In this document: in pieces, positions 8,259-18,486 of the stretch | Numbering within the stretch: the stretch's first letter is position 1 | Layout of the letters: every line of letters begins with the position of its first letter | Assembly: GCF_002795845.1 (NCBI RefSeq) | Contig: NZ_CP011797.1 | Coordinates: forward strand, 3,527,001-3,591,000 | Reading direction: 5' to 3' | Length of the DNA: 64,000 nt | Source of the DNA: Reinekea forsetii | Lineage (GTDB): Bacteria; Pseudomonadota; Gammaproteobacteria; Pseudomonadales; Natronospirillaceae | Notes under the pieces: model-generated | Told to the model about the DNA's origin: nothing | Seen by the model: the letters and a program-made list of their open reading frames with translations, nothing else | Databases searched by the model: none | Translations under genes and position numbers: made by a program

Positions 8259-8933
8259 CTATAACAGGCCGCGTTCGGCAAAACTAATTACCACGCCCTG
8301 ACCGACTACCATATGATCAAGCAGCTGAACGTCGATGGTGGCCAGTGCGGCTTGGATACGGTCGGTCAGCAGCCGATCGGCGCTGCTCGGCTCGGCAATG
8401 CCGCTGGGATGATTGTGCGCGAGAATCACCGCGCCGGCATTGCAGCTCAGCGCCGCCTTAACCACTTCGCGCGGATAGACGGCGGCACGGTCGAGCGTGC
8501 CCTGAAAAAGAGTTTCAAACCGCAGCACGCGATGCTGACTGTCCAGCCAGATACAGGCGAACTGTTCGCTGGTCAGGTCACGCATCTGCGCCAAGAGAAA
8601 CCGCCGGGTGTCGCCGGGCGATGCGAGTGCCGGCTTAGCAATCAGTTCGGCCTTGAGATAACGGCGACTCATTTCTACCACGGCCTGTAATTGGACGAAC
8701 TTGGCTGGGCCCAAACCAGGACCCTGACAAAACTGGCGCTGGTTGGCCTGAAACAGGCTCGCCAGTGAGCCGAAGCGGTTAAGGATCGATTGGGCTAGGC
8801 CGACGGCATCGAGACCGGGCAGGCCGGTTCTCAAAAAGATGGCCAACAGCTCGGCATCCGATAAGGCGTCAGCTCCTTGGAGCAAGAGTTTTTCCCGCGG
8901 GCGCGATGCGGCGGGCCATTGTTTGATCGACAC
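8259..8933 (-). CDS. radC: RadC-family JAMM/MPN+ protein
   Basis: An N-terminal helix-hairpin-helix part ([24 protein letters not shown], then [12 protein letters not shown]) is followed by the MPN+ domain with the metal-binding motif HNHPSG ([18 protein letters not shown]). With the GTG start at 8933 the protein is 224 aa, the usual RadC length, and AAAAGGA lies seven bases upstream. The frame extends 54 bases further without similarity. RadC was once thought to be a repair protein; its enzymatic role remains unclear. It is divergent from coaBC, as in many gammaproteobacteria. Confidence 0.93.
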   Translation of the reverse strand: MSIKQWPAASRPREKLLLQGADALSDAELLAIFLRTGLPGLDAVGLAQSILNRFGSLASLFQANQRQFCQGPGLGPAKFVQLQAVVEMSRRYLKAELIAKPALASPGDTRRFLLAQMRDLTSEQFACIWLDSQHRVLRFETLFQGTLDRAAVYPREVVKAALSCNAGAVILAHNHPSGIAEPSSADRLLTDRIQAALATIDVQLLDHMVVGQGVVISFAERGLL

Positions 8934-9117
8934 GGGCAGTCCTTTTGGCTCGCTGAGCAGGATGGCAGTGAACCCATATCCCGACAACCTATGCTATCCT
9001 GCCCGTCCTGGGCCGAGGTTACTGATGGGTTATATTGGGTAACCATATCAAACCGAAACGGGAACTCAAGACCGACCAACGCATCCAAGCGGAAACTTTA
9101 CCGACAGGCACTTCATC

Positions 9118-10347
9118 ATGACACTCAGCGCACTGCACAATAAACATATAGTGGTTGGCATCACGGGTGGCATAGCAGCCTATAAGTCGGCCGAATTGGT
9201 GCGTCTGTTTATCAAGGCTGGCGCCGAGGTTCGGGTGGTGATGACCGAGGCGGCGCAACATTTTATCACCCCGCTAACCCTACAGGCGCTGTCCGGCAAC
9301 CCGGTCAGTCGCAGCCTGTTGGATGAGCAGGCGGAACTGGGCATGGGCCATATCGAATTGGCACGCTGGGCCGATCTGGTCATTGTTGCGCCGGCGACGG
9401 CCGACTTTATTGCTCGAATGCAGGCTGGCATCGCCAATGATCTGTTGACCACCCTGCTGCTGGCGACCGAGGCACCGGTCGCGCTGGCACCGTCGATGAA
9501 TGAAAAGATGTGGCACCACGCCACCACGCAACACAATATCGCCGCCCTGCGTGCACGCCTGACGAATGTGCACTGGTTTGGTCCGGAGGCCGGATTTCAG
9601 GCCTGTGGTGATGTCGGTGCGGGACGCATGATGGAGCCGACGGATTTGGTCGCCAGCACGGCGGCCTGCTTTGCCGAAGGGCCGCTGGCCGGTCAACGGG
9701 TGGTGATCAGCGCCGGCCCAACCCGTGAGGCGATCGATCCGGTGCGCTACCTGTCGAACAACAGCTCGGGCAAGATGGGCTTCGCCTTGGCCCGGTCGGC
9801 GGCTCGCCTGGGCGCCGAGGTCTGTCTGATCGCCGGCCCGGTCAGCCTACCCACCCCAGCGGGTGTGGAGCGCATCGATGTGCTCTCCGCGCTCGATATG
9901 CACAGCGCCGCAAGCACCGCCCTAACCCGTTGCGACATCTTTATTGGCACCGCTGCGGTGGCCGACTTTCGACTGAGCTCGGTGGCCGAGCAAAAAATCA
10001 AGAAGGACTCAAGTGGTCCCGCCCCAAGCCTAGCGCTGGTCGAAAATCCGGACATCATTGCGATGGTCGCGCAGCATCCGTTGCGACCTCGACGCGTTAT
10101 TGCCTTCGCGGCCGAAACGGAGCATCTAGAGCAGCACGCCGGTAAAAAACTGGCCACGAAGCAGGTCGATGCGGTCGTGGCCAATGACGTGTCGCGCACC
10201 GACATCGGCTTCGGCGCGGAACACAATGAAATCCTCTGGGTCGGCGCGCACAACACCGTGGCCTTTGGCCCCGCCAACAAGTCCGCCGTGGCCGACTTCA
10301 TCCTTCAACAAATCATCAATTTGGATCTGCACCATGAACCGTCCTAA
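9118..10347 (+). CDS. coaBC: Bifunctional phosphopantothenoylcysteine decarboxylase / phosphopantothenate-cysteine ligase
   Basis: Both halves of CoaBC are visible. The FMN-dependent decarboxylase half (residues about 1-185) has the start [18 protein letters not shown], the PSMNEKMW motif and the GRM signature. The ligase half (about 190-409) starts [20 protein letters not shown] and contains the KIKK motif that contacts CTP and substrate. The enzyme converts 4'-phosphopantothenate to 4'-phosphopantetheine for coenzyme A. Length (409 aa) is normal. It overlaps dut by 14 bases, so the two are translationally linked. Confidence 0.97.
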   Translation: MTLSALHNKHIVVGITGGIAAYKSAELVRLFIKAGAEVRVVMTEAAQHFITPLTLQALSGNPVSRSLLDEQAELGMGHIELARWADLVIVAPATADFIARMQAGIANDLLTTLLLATEAPVALAPSMNEKMWHHATTQHNIAALRARLTNVHWFGPEAGFQACGDVGAGRMMEPTDLVASTAACFAEGPLAGQRVVISAGPTREAIDPVRYLSNNSSGKMGFALARSAARLGAEVCLIAGPVSLPTPAGVERIDVLSALDMHSAASTALTRCDIFIGTAAVADFRLSSVAEQKIKKDSSGPAPSLALVENPDIIAMVAQHPLRPRRVIAFAAETEHLEQHAGKKLATKQVDAVVANDVSRTDIGFGAEHNEILWVGAHNTVAFGPANKSAVADFILQQIINLDLHHEPS

Positions 10348-10795
10348 CGTACAGCTTAAAATCCTCGACCCGCGCATGGGTACCGAATTCGAACTGCCCA
10401 CCTATGGCACGCCCGGCTCGGCCGGCATGGATCTGCGCGCCTGTCTGTCCGAGCCGCTCACGCTCGAACCGGGTCAAACTCAGCTGATCAGCACCGGCTT
10501 GGCGATCTTTCTCGATGATCCCTCGATCGCGGCGACCATCTTACCGCGCTCCGGACTGGGCCATAAGCACGGCATCGTGCTCGGTAACCTGGTCGGTCTG
10601 ATCGATTCCGACTATCAGGGTGAACTGATGGTGTCGTGCTGGAACCGTGGTCACAGCGCGTTCACCATCGAACCGGGCGATCGCATTGCGCAACTGGTTT
10701 TGCTCCCGGTATTGCAGGCCAACTTAACGCTGGTTGAGGACTTTGCACCGACTGACCGCGGCATCGGCGGTTTCGGCAGCACGGGCCGAGGTTAG
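10334..10795 (+). CDS. dut: Deoxyuridine 5'-triphosphate nucleotidohydrolase
   Basis: A 153-residue dUTPase with all five trimeric dUTPase motifs: [41 protein letters not shown] and the C-terminal [12 protein letters not shown] that closes over the active site. It converts dUTP to dUMP and keeps uracil out of DNA. It starts inside the 3' end of coaBC and is followed by the remains of algC, matching the coaBC-dut-algC-argB order of Pseudomonas and relatives. Confidence 0.98.
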   Translation: MNRPNVQLKILDPRMGTEFELPTYGTPGSAGMDLRACLSEPLTLEPGQTQLISTGLAIFLDDPSIAATILPRSGLGHKHGIVLGNLVGLIDSDYQGELMVSCWNRGHSAFTIEPGDRIAQLVLLPVLQANLTLVEDFAPTDRGIGGFGSTGRG

Positions 10796-10800
10796 GGGCG

Positions 10801-11217
10801 GTTTGAGCCAGATCAACACTATACGCCTTGGCTTAATGAGCAAAAACGACTTGGCCCTGGCGTTCGATGGTGACGGCGATCAACAGGTTGTGCTCAACAG
10901 CGGTGGTAAATCGATCCGTGCCGATCGCTTGTTGCTGCGGCGCGCCAAACAGGTGTTGCAGGCCCGTCCCGGCACCACCATACTGTTCGACGCAGAAAGC
11001 GCGCCAGCTCGACGACCCTATTGTCGAAAAACGGCGGCAAGGCGCTGCTGAGGCCGACTCTCGATGGCGCACGTCGACATCGCCAACGCCTCGGGCTTGG
11101 CTTGGCCCGGCACAGGCCAGGCTAAGCGGGTGATTCCGGGCCGGTCCGCAGGCCAACCTGATGCTGATTCAGGCAATGGTCAAAGAGCAGCTTTTGGCCG
11201 TTGACAGCCAGCTGTAA
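10801..11217 (+). pseudogene. algC: Decayed phosphomannomutase/phosphoglucomutase (algC remnant)
   Basis: Between dut and argB, the place of algC in Pseudomonas-like genomes, a coding remnant survives. The metal-binding loop is intact (DLALAFDGDGDQQ, FDGDGD at 10863-10880) and is followed by DRLLL..AKQVL, as in AlgC. Further on, recognisable pieces appear in other frames, and the last codons (11191-11217, LLAVDSQL then stop) match the AlgC C terminus (LKAVDSSL in the Pseudomonas enzyme as I recall it). FDGDGD and the terminal piece are in different frames and only about 310 bases apart, so large internal deletions and frameshifts have occurred. The catalytic serine domain is missing. Confidence 0.8.
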
Positions 11218-11269
11218 ATTCCTTTTTAATTCCGTCCCTAGCGAGGACTGATTGTTCTCACCTCGCTAG

Positions 11270-12854
<1,585 letters not shown>

Positions 12855-12867
12855 GCCGGCGGTGGTC

Positions 12868-13821
12868 CTAAAACTCGATATTCAGGCCCACACCAGCGTA
12901 AGCCACTCGCTCTGCCGCTCGATCCGGCCAATCAAGCTCGACAAAACCAAAGGCCGACACCTTGTCGGTCAGGTTCAGCTCCTGAACTAGGCTGGTGTAG
13001 TACTGCTCTTGATCGGCCGACCCTGGGCTGATCAGCCGATTAGCGCTCACCAACCACCTCAGGGTCGACGGGTTAGAGGCTAACCTGAAGGGAATGCGGG
13101 TAAAGCTTATCAGGGTCAGGGCACGGGCGTCGGACACCGAGCTGGTGCTCAGCTGCAGCCCTGCACCGACCGTCAGGCCCTTGCTGACCCAATCGCCGAT
13201 CAGGCGCATAAGCTGGCTGTTCTGATGCGTGCCATTGAGCTCCAGCGCGAGACTGAGTCGGCGTCGTGCGTCGGCGTAGTCGGCCGCGAACGACAACCCG
13301 GTTTCGCCGCCGAGTCGTTCCGCTGGTATCACCGCCCATTCAAGCTGCAGCCGATCGGCGATGACCGGGGCTCTATAACTCAGGCCATCGACGCTGCCCA
13401 GACCCACCGCCAAATTGTCGCTACTGGCCTGGCTGTAGCCCAAGGCTCCCGTCAAGGCATCCGGATCGCGATGCATCAACGTGAAGAATTTATTGCTGCG
13501 TGCCAGCGGGCTGTCGCCGTAAAATAGCGTTAGGGCCCCCTGATCGCTGCGCAGACCCACCTCGCTGCGCACCAGCTGCGGACAACAGCCATCCTGGGCG
13601 TAGGTCACCAGGCCCACGGCGAGGTCAAAAAAAGCACTATTGGCGGCCACCGGGGTGTCTCCGCGAAAACCAAATTCCGACAGGTGGGTCTCCAGTTGCA
13701 CATTCGAGCCGGCATCGGATGCAGCCAGTTGGCCATAGCCATTGGCCTGGCCGTAGAGCGACGTTTTAGCCTGTGCCGGCAGGGTAAGCAGGATCAAGTA
13801 CAGCATCACGAGCGGTTTCAT
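12868..13821 (-). CDS. Predicted outer-membrane beta-barrel protein, function unknown
   Basis: A signal peptide (MKPLVMLYLILLTLPAQA) precedes about 300 residues of alternating beta-strand pattern ending in an aromatic residue (GVGLNIEF), the classical recognition signal for outer-membrane insertion. The start of the mature part (KTSLYGQANGYGQL) resembles general porins (..YG...). Length (317 aa) suits a 16-strand porin-like barrel, but I find no diagnostic loop motif. Single gene, convergent with slmA. Substrate unknown. Confidence 0.65.
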   Translation of the reverse strand: MKPLVMLYLILLTLPAQAKTSLYGQANGYGQLAASDAGSNVQLETHLSEFGFRGDTPVAANSAFFDLAVGLVTYAQDGCCPQLVRSEVGLRSDQGALTLFYGDSPLARSNKFFTLMHRDPDALTGALGYSQASSDNLAVGLGSVDGLSYRAPVIADRLQLEWAVIPAERLGGETGLSFAADYADARRRLSLALELNGTHQNSQLMRLIGDWVSKGLTVGAGLQLSTSSVSDARALTLISFTRIPFRLASNPSTLRWLVSANRLISPGSADQEQYYTSLVQELNLTDKVSAFGFVELDWPDRAAERVAYAGVGLNIEF

Positions 13822-13966
13822 CTTGAATTTCTCCTATAATAGAGGCCGAAAGTGCCGCATCGCCTTGGAAAGAGGACGACTGCAGCGCCCGGAAAAAGTT
13901 ACTATACTGTCATCATGACCGGCCCGCGGGTCGGAATGTGCCGACCTTGACAAGGACACTCGCTCA

Positions 13967-14872
13967 ATGAATCAGCCTATTCCGGCCACACGGGTCACTG
14001 CGCCTAAAACCAACTTGCTGGTAACCGAGCCCACCGCGGTGCTGTTGTTCGATGCTCAGCACACCATTGTGGACGCCAATGAGAAGGCACGCCAATGGTT
14101 TGGCCAGATCCAGGCGCAGCAAACCAGCCTGGAAGAGGCCTGGCTGGCGAAATTGGGGTTGCAGTTGGTCGATCGCCATTTCCATCATCTGACTCTGAGC
14201 GACCTGCTATCCGGACAGTTGCCCGACCCCTATATAGGTTTGAGCGCAGGCAACCAAACTCGCTGGGCGCAATGGCATGTGCTGACCAGCCAACATCGGC
14301 AACAGCCTTGCCAAGCCCTGGTGTTGACCGATGTCTCCGATCTGATGCAATCCTTTCACGCCCTTCAACAGCATGCCGAAGACGCCGATACGCGTGACTT
14401 TGCCACTGGGCTCTATAATCGTCGCTATGCCTTGGAGCGGTTGACACAGATGCATCTGCAGGCCAAGCGCTATCAGTCGCCTTTCGCCATCGCCCTGATC
14501 GATATAGATCATTTCAAGCGCATCAACGATACCTTCGGTCACGCCTATGGCGATGAGGTGCTTGAGCGCCTGGCAAATGTCATTGGTAAAAGTTTTCGGG
14601 AAACCGATTTATGCGCCCGTTTTGGCGGCGAAGAATTTTTGATCCTGATGCCAGAAACCGAAACCGGTGCGGCCATTTTGTCACTCGATCGATTGCGCCA
14701 ACAGATCTCGGAATTAAAATGGACCCAGATGCAGCGCCCCGTCACGATCAGCTCCGGCGTGGTGCGCTGGCAGATGAACAAGAGTGTCGAGCAGCTGATT
14801 TTCTTAGTCGATCAACGCCTGGGTACCGCGAAAAAGGCCGGTCGCAACCAGGTCTGTGGCGACCTGCTCTAA
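13967..14872 (+). CDS. Diguanylate cyclase with N-terminal PAS-like sensor region
   Basis: Residues about 18-130 resemble a PAS domain (AVLLFDAQHTIVDANEKARQ). The C-terminal half is a GGDEF domain: DFATGLYNRRY, the metal-binding DIDHFKRINDTFGH, and the active-site loop ARFGGEEFLIL with GGEEF at 220-224. An RxxD inhibitory site (RETD, 211-214) stands five residues before GGEEF, so product inhibition by c-di-GMP is expected. There is no signal peptide or membrane helix, so it is cytoplasmic. The enzyme makes c-di-GMP from two GTP. The stimulus sensed is unknown. Confidence 0.93.
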   Translation: MNQPIPATRVTAPKTNLLVTEPTAVLLFDAQHTIVDANEKARQWFGQIQAQQTSLEEAWLAKLGLQLVDRHFHHLTLSDLLSGQLPDPYIGLSAGNQTRWAQWHVLTSQHRQQPCQALVLTDVSDLMQSFHALQQHAEDADTRDFATGLYNRRYALERLTQMHLQAKRYQSPFAIALIDIDHFKRINDTFGHAYGDEVLERLANVIGKSFRETDLCARFGGEEFLILMPETETGAAILSLDRLRQQISELKWTQMQRPVTISSGVVRWQMNKSVEQLIFLVDQRLGTAKKAGRNQVCGDLL

Positions 14873-14909
14873 GGCCCCAAGAGATCGGGCCGCAGGGACG
14901 AAATAAACG

Positions 14910-16337
14910 TTAGGCGACCGCATCGAGCGGTTGGTTTTCAATCAGGGCTTTGTGCAATGCCGCAATGGTCAGTTCGTAATGATCTTCGGCCACCACGACC
15001 CGTATATCCACCTGCCGGATACTCTGATAGATGGCCAGTACATTGATGTTTTTCGCCGCCAGAGCGCCCGACATGGATGCCAAAATCCCCGGCACGTTCA
15101 TGTCCGAGCCCAAGACCGAGACCATAGAAATCTTGCGACTGGTCATCTCGGCGTTGGGGAAATGCCGCTCCAACCTGGCCTGAATTCGCTCCACCACCTT
15201 GAGCCCGGTATCCAGATAGAGGGTGACGGTATTGGCGTTGTGCTCCTTGGCCAGCAAGGGCAGGTTGAATTCCTGCACCAAGCGCTGAATCTCGAGAAAT
15301 TGCTGCGGTTCGCCAACCATATCCTGATCAAACACACTCAAGGCGTAAATATGTTGAATCCCGGCGATGATTTCCACGCGTGGCGTTTTCGATCGATAGT
15401 CGTTGGTGATTAGGGTGCCGTCGTGATCGGGTTCAAAGGTATTTTTGACCCGCAACGGAATGTCCTTTTGGCGCAAACCCTTAGCCGCCTTGGGATGAAT
15501 CGCCTCCATCCCGATCAATGAAAGTTGATCGGCGACATCGTAATTGGTCCGCCCGATGGGCTTAACATTCTGTTCACCGACCACCATTGGATCGGCCGTC
15601 GACAGGTGGTATTCCTTATGGATCACGGCTTCGCGGGCTTCGGTCAATTCAGCAATCTTACTAAAGGTGATTTCGGAATAGCCTCGGTCGAAGGTCTGCA
15701 TCAGGCCCTCGGCGCACTGGGTGTAGCCGGTCACGATCGGCATTTCGGTGGCCAGGTCATAGCGCGAGAAGACCGTTAGGATTTTGTCATCGAGCGCGAG
15801 GTTGTCTTTTTCTCGCCAGCCGGAGAGATCAACGAAACGTGCATTGATGCCTTCGGATTGGAGCAGCAAGGCGACGTTAAAAGCACTGTGCGCCTCGCCG
15901 ACACCCGCGAGCATTTCGCGCACGGTCGCCAGATGTTCGTTAATCTGAAAGTGGCCGTAAGAACAAACCCGCTGCAAATCCAACAGGCAAGAGCGAATGC
16001 CCTCCATCCGTTCGGTAATGAATTGGTCAGCCTGCTTCAATATATGGGGCTGATCGAACAGCTGCGCGTTGAACTCACGCATCGCCTTGGCGGTATCGGT
16101 CAGCGCCTCGCTCCACTGCCAATCTGAATCGTTATTGGCAAAGAGCGCGTAGACGCCGGGTTCGCGAGATTTTTTGTGCTCTAACAAGCGATTGGTCATA
16201 CCGCCATAGGCCGACACGACAAAAATCCGTTGATACATCTGGGCCTGTGATCGGCCAATCTGAATAATATTGTCCCGCACGGCGGGATAATTACTCATGG
16301 AAGTTCCACCAATTTTCTCAACGGTATGCAGTGCCAT
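14910..16337 (-). CDS. Aspartokinase of the Ask_Ect type (second copy)
   Basis: A 475-residue aspartate kinase. It opens with MALHTVEKIGGTSMSNYPAV, where KIGGTSM replaces the KFGGTSV of ordinary LysC; this variant marks the ectoine-linked aspartokinases. Further shared blocks are VVSAYGG, DRGYSEITFSKIAELT, HKEYHLSTADP, GRTNYDVADQL and AIHPKAAKGLR. Two ACT domains follow (about 310-475). It is clearly a paralogue of the aspartokinase closing the ectoine operon at 26.4 kb. It stands alone here, between a diguanylate cyclase and a DUF4139-like gene. The frame opens at a GTG (16370); the ATG at 16337 aligns with the paralogue. No lysine riboswitch was recognised upstream. Confidence 0.9.
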   Translation of the reverse strand: MALHTVEKIGGTSMSNYPAVRDNIIQIGRSQAQMYQRIFVVSAYGGMTNRLLEHKKSREPGVYALFANNDSDWQWSEALTDTAKAMREFNAQLFDQPHILKQADQFITERMEGIRSCLLDLQRVCSYGHFQINEHLATVREMLAGVGEAHSAFNVALLLQSEGINARFVDLSGWREKDNLALDDKILTVFSRYDLATEMPIVTGYTQCAEGLMQTFDRGYSEITFSKIAELTEAREAVIHKEYHLSTADPMVVGEQNVKPIGRTNYDVADQLSLIGMEAIHPKAAKGLRQKDIPLRVKNTFEPDHDGTLITNDYRSKTPRVEIIAGIQHIYALSVFDQDMVGEPQQFLEIQRLVQEFNLPLLAKEHNANTVTLYLDTGLKVVERIQARLERHFPNAEMTSRKISMVSVLGSDMNVPGILASMSGALAAKNINVLAIYQSIRQVDIRVVVAEDHYELTIAALHKALIENQPLDAVA

Positions 16338-16510
16338 GTTCGGTTTGGTCCTAAGTTTTGCTGAGAACACTCAGCCAATGGGTCAAGGACCCTAAAGTTT
16401 AAGGCATTTAACTCTAAACTCAATAAAAGCCGTCACGCTCGGCAGTGGAAATTTCACAAGATGGTGGTGAATAATCAGCAATGGCTACTGGTCGCCCGAT
16501 TTAAAGGTCG

Positions 16511-17746
16511 CTATTTCACTATCCTGAGCTGCCCCCCGCTGCCCAGCTCCAGCTTGATCTCTTGGCTGGCATTGGCCTCCAGGGTAAGCGTCATCGGGGT
16601 TTTCTGGCTCTGCTTACCATTCCAGTGGCTTACCGTGAGGGCAATGCTGGCCGGCGCGATCGAGCGATTGACCACTGTCAGACGCCAAAGCCCTTCGCGG
16701 ACCATGGCACTGGTAAGATTCACCAGACTGCTCTGGCCCAGCGCCAGGGTCGCCTGCGCGCCTTGCCCAGGTTCATAATAACTGTCCAGCAGCGCTGCCT
16801 GACCATCGAACACGCCAACCTTAACCGGTCCCGCTAGGTCGGGTAAGAGGCCTTCGCTCTCGATTAAAATACTCGCCTGAGCCTGCTGCAGACCCTGTTG
16901 CCGGCTGTCCCATTGCAACTCATATTGCCGCGCCAACCGGCTCAGCACCGTCTCGGCAACCGGCAACCAGAGGTGGGTATTGGCCGCAAGGTTAAAGGGC
17001 TCAAGCGCGAATAGCGTTGGCACGCCCTGGCTCTGGCCGCTCTGCGGTTGCGCCATGTCCTGTTGCGCGCGCTCCATCGACAGCGCTCGCATCATGATCT
17101 GAGGCGGGCTTGGCACCTGAGCAAAGCTGTAGCCCGGCGCCTCGATGTCGTACTCGGACAAGTTGGAGACTATTAGCTCCTGATGCAGTTTGGGCGCCGC
17201 CGCTGTTATATCGAGCCGGTAACGCACCTGAGCGCTAATGGCCGAGTCTTGCCAAGCATAGAAGAGTCTATTGTTTTGCGTCTGCGGTTGGATCACGTTG
17301 AGTTCAAACGGGGTGTCGACCAGGGTGGTGAAATTCAACAAATGCCACTGACTTTGCGGCCAATAGCGCACGGTCTTGCCCTGTTGCAGGATCAGCTGAC
17401 TGGCACTCACCCCCCGCACCAGCCAGAGCCCAGCCTCACCTCTTATATTCACGGCCTCACCCTGGGTGGGTAACCGGCGCGGGTCGGGCGACGACCAGCT
17501 GAGCCGAGTGCCGGCGAGTTCGGTCTGCCACCAGAATTGCTCGGGGCTGAGCCGAGCCACCGGCAGACGAACCCGGGTTTCAGTCGCGTTCAGGGTTTCA
17601 CTGCGTGCTACCCAGGCGCCGTTGTTCGCTAGGTAGAGCCAATCCACCGCCAGACTTTCGGCGCTGCTCCAGTTAGCACAACTGGCGAGGCTGGCGAGCA
17701 ATAGCAAGGGTTTCAAACGATGGATCGCATAAGCGTGCGGTGCCAT
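16511..17746 (-). CDS. Exported DUF4139-like protein, function unknown
   Basis: A 411-residue secreted protein. The N terminus carries a signal sequence with a possible lipobox (LASC, Cys at 23), so it may be a lipoprotein. The mature part is rich in beta-strand. Its central part (YRLDITAAAPKLHQELIVSN) and the final Ig-like stretch resemble DUF4139 proteins, which I know only as envelope proteins without an established role. No catalytic motif is evident. It is a single gene with no functional hint from the neighbours. Confidence 0.55.
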   Translation of the reverse strand: MAPHAYAIHRLKPLLLLASLASCANWSSAESLAVDWLYLANNGAWVARSETLNATETRVRLPVARLSPEQFWWQTELAGTRLSWSSPDPRRLPTQGEAVNIRGEAGLWLVRGVSASQLILQQGKTVRYWPQSQWHLLNFTTLVDTPFELNVIQPQTQNNRLFYAWQDSAISAQVRYRLDITAAAPKLHQELIVSNLSEYDIEAPGYSFAQVPSPPQIMMRALSMERAQQDMAQPQSGQSQGVPTLFALEPFNLAANTHLWLPVAETVLSRLARQYELQWDSRQQGLQQAQASILIESEGLLPDLAGPVKVGVFDGQAALLDSYYEPGQGAQATLALGQSSLVNLTSAMVREGLWRLTVVNRSIAPASIALTVSHWNGKQSQKTPMTLTLEANASQEIKLELGSGGQLRIVK

Positions 17747-17845
17747 AAACGAGCTCCTAGCAGAGAGTCGGTTCTATTAGCGCTGGCTGGATTGTGACCA
17801 GGTGTCCGACTTAAAATTCAACAGTAAATGGATCGGCCGGCGATT

Positions 17846-18364
17846 TTAGCGGACGCCCCGCAAGCCCGAGGCCGCTCTCAGGACTAGGGCGCCAACGGCA
17901 ACGACCAGCAGCATGATAGCACCATAAAAAAGGCCCTCGCCCATGCTCAAGCCAAAGATAAAGTTCGGTGTGTAGCCGCACATGGTCTGGACTTCAAAGA
18001 CCTGAGGCCACCAGGCATCGAGCGCAAACCAAGCCGGGAAACCGGCATCCATGCCGCACTGCCCCTCATATTGGCCGCGTTCGACCAACACCGAGATTCG
18101 GCTGCGGTCAATCAGCACCGCCAGGGCAGCAACGAGGCCGACATGGGCGACACCCTGAGCCACCGGGCGCTCGGAACTCAGACCGAACAGGCCGAATAGC
18201 ACGCCGCTCAGGGTCCAAAAACGCGCCTGAATACAGAGCACACAGGGTGGCTCGCCGAGTATGTATTGATAAAACAAGGCCACGCTTTCTAAGGCTAGGC
18301 CAGCGGCCACAACGAGATACCAATACCAACGGGAGTGAACAAATTTTATCAGCACAGGCAGCAT
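17846..18364 (-). CDS. dsbB: DsbB-family disulfide bond formation protein
   Basis: A small inner-membrane protein (about 172 aa) with four hydrophobic segments. The quinone-side cysteine pair is in PPCVLCIQAR (second segment region) and the periplasmic pair is formed by CGMDAGFPAWF and CGYTPNFIFG. DsbB reoxidises periplasmic DsbA and passes electrons to ubiquinone. I chose the ATG at 18364 (MLPVLIKFVHSRWYWYLV); the frame extends to 18421. Length and cysteine layout fit the family. Confidence 0.88.
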   Translation of the reverse strand: MLPVLIKFVHSRWYWYLVVAAGLALESVALFYQYILGEPPCVLCIQARFWTLSGVLFGLFGLSSERPVAQGVAHVGLVAALAVLIDRSRISVLVERGQYEGQCGMDAGFPAWFALDAWWPQVFEVQTMCGYTPNFIFGLSMGEGLFYGAIMLLVVAVGALVLRAASGLRGVR

Positions 18365-18486
18365 AGTGGGTTCCAATGAGTTGGGTAGTAATGGTCGACC
18401 GGAGCGACAGATCGAGGCCAAGAAAAGTCAACGATAGCAGGCCAACTAAGGCTCGGCTGCGCAGCAAACTGTAAAAAACCCCAGTC

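Noticed and set aside
16338-16460. Lysine riboswitch upstream of the solitary aspartokinase
   Set aside because: The region is too short and lacks the conserved junction sequences; nothing resembling an L box was seen.
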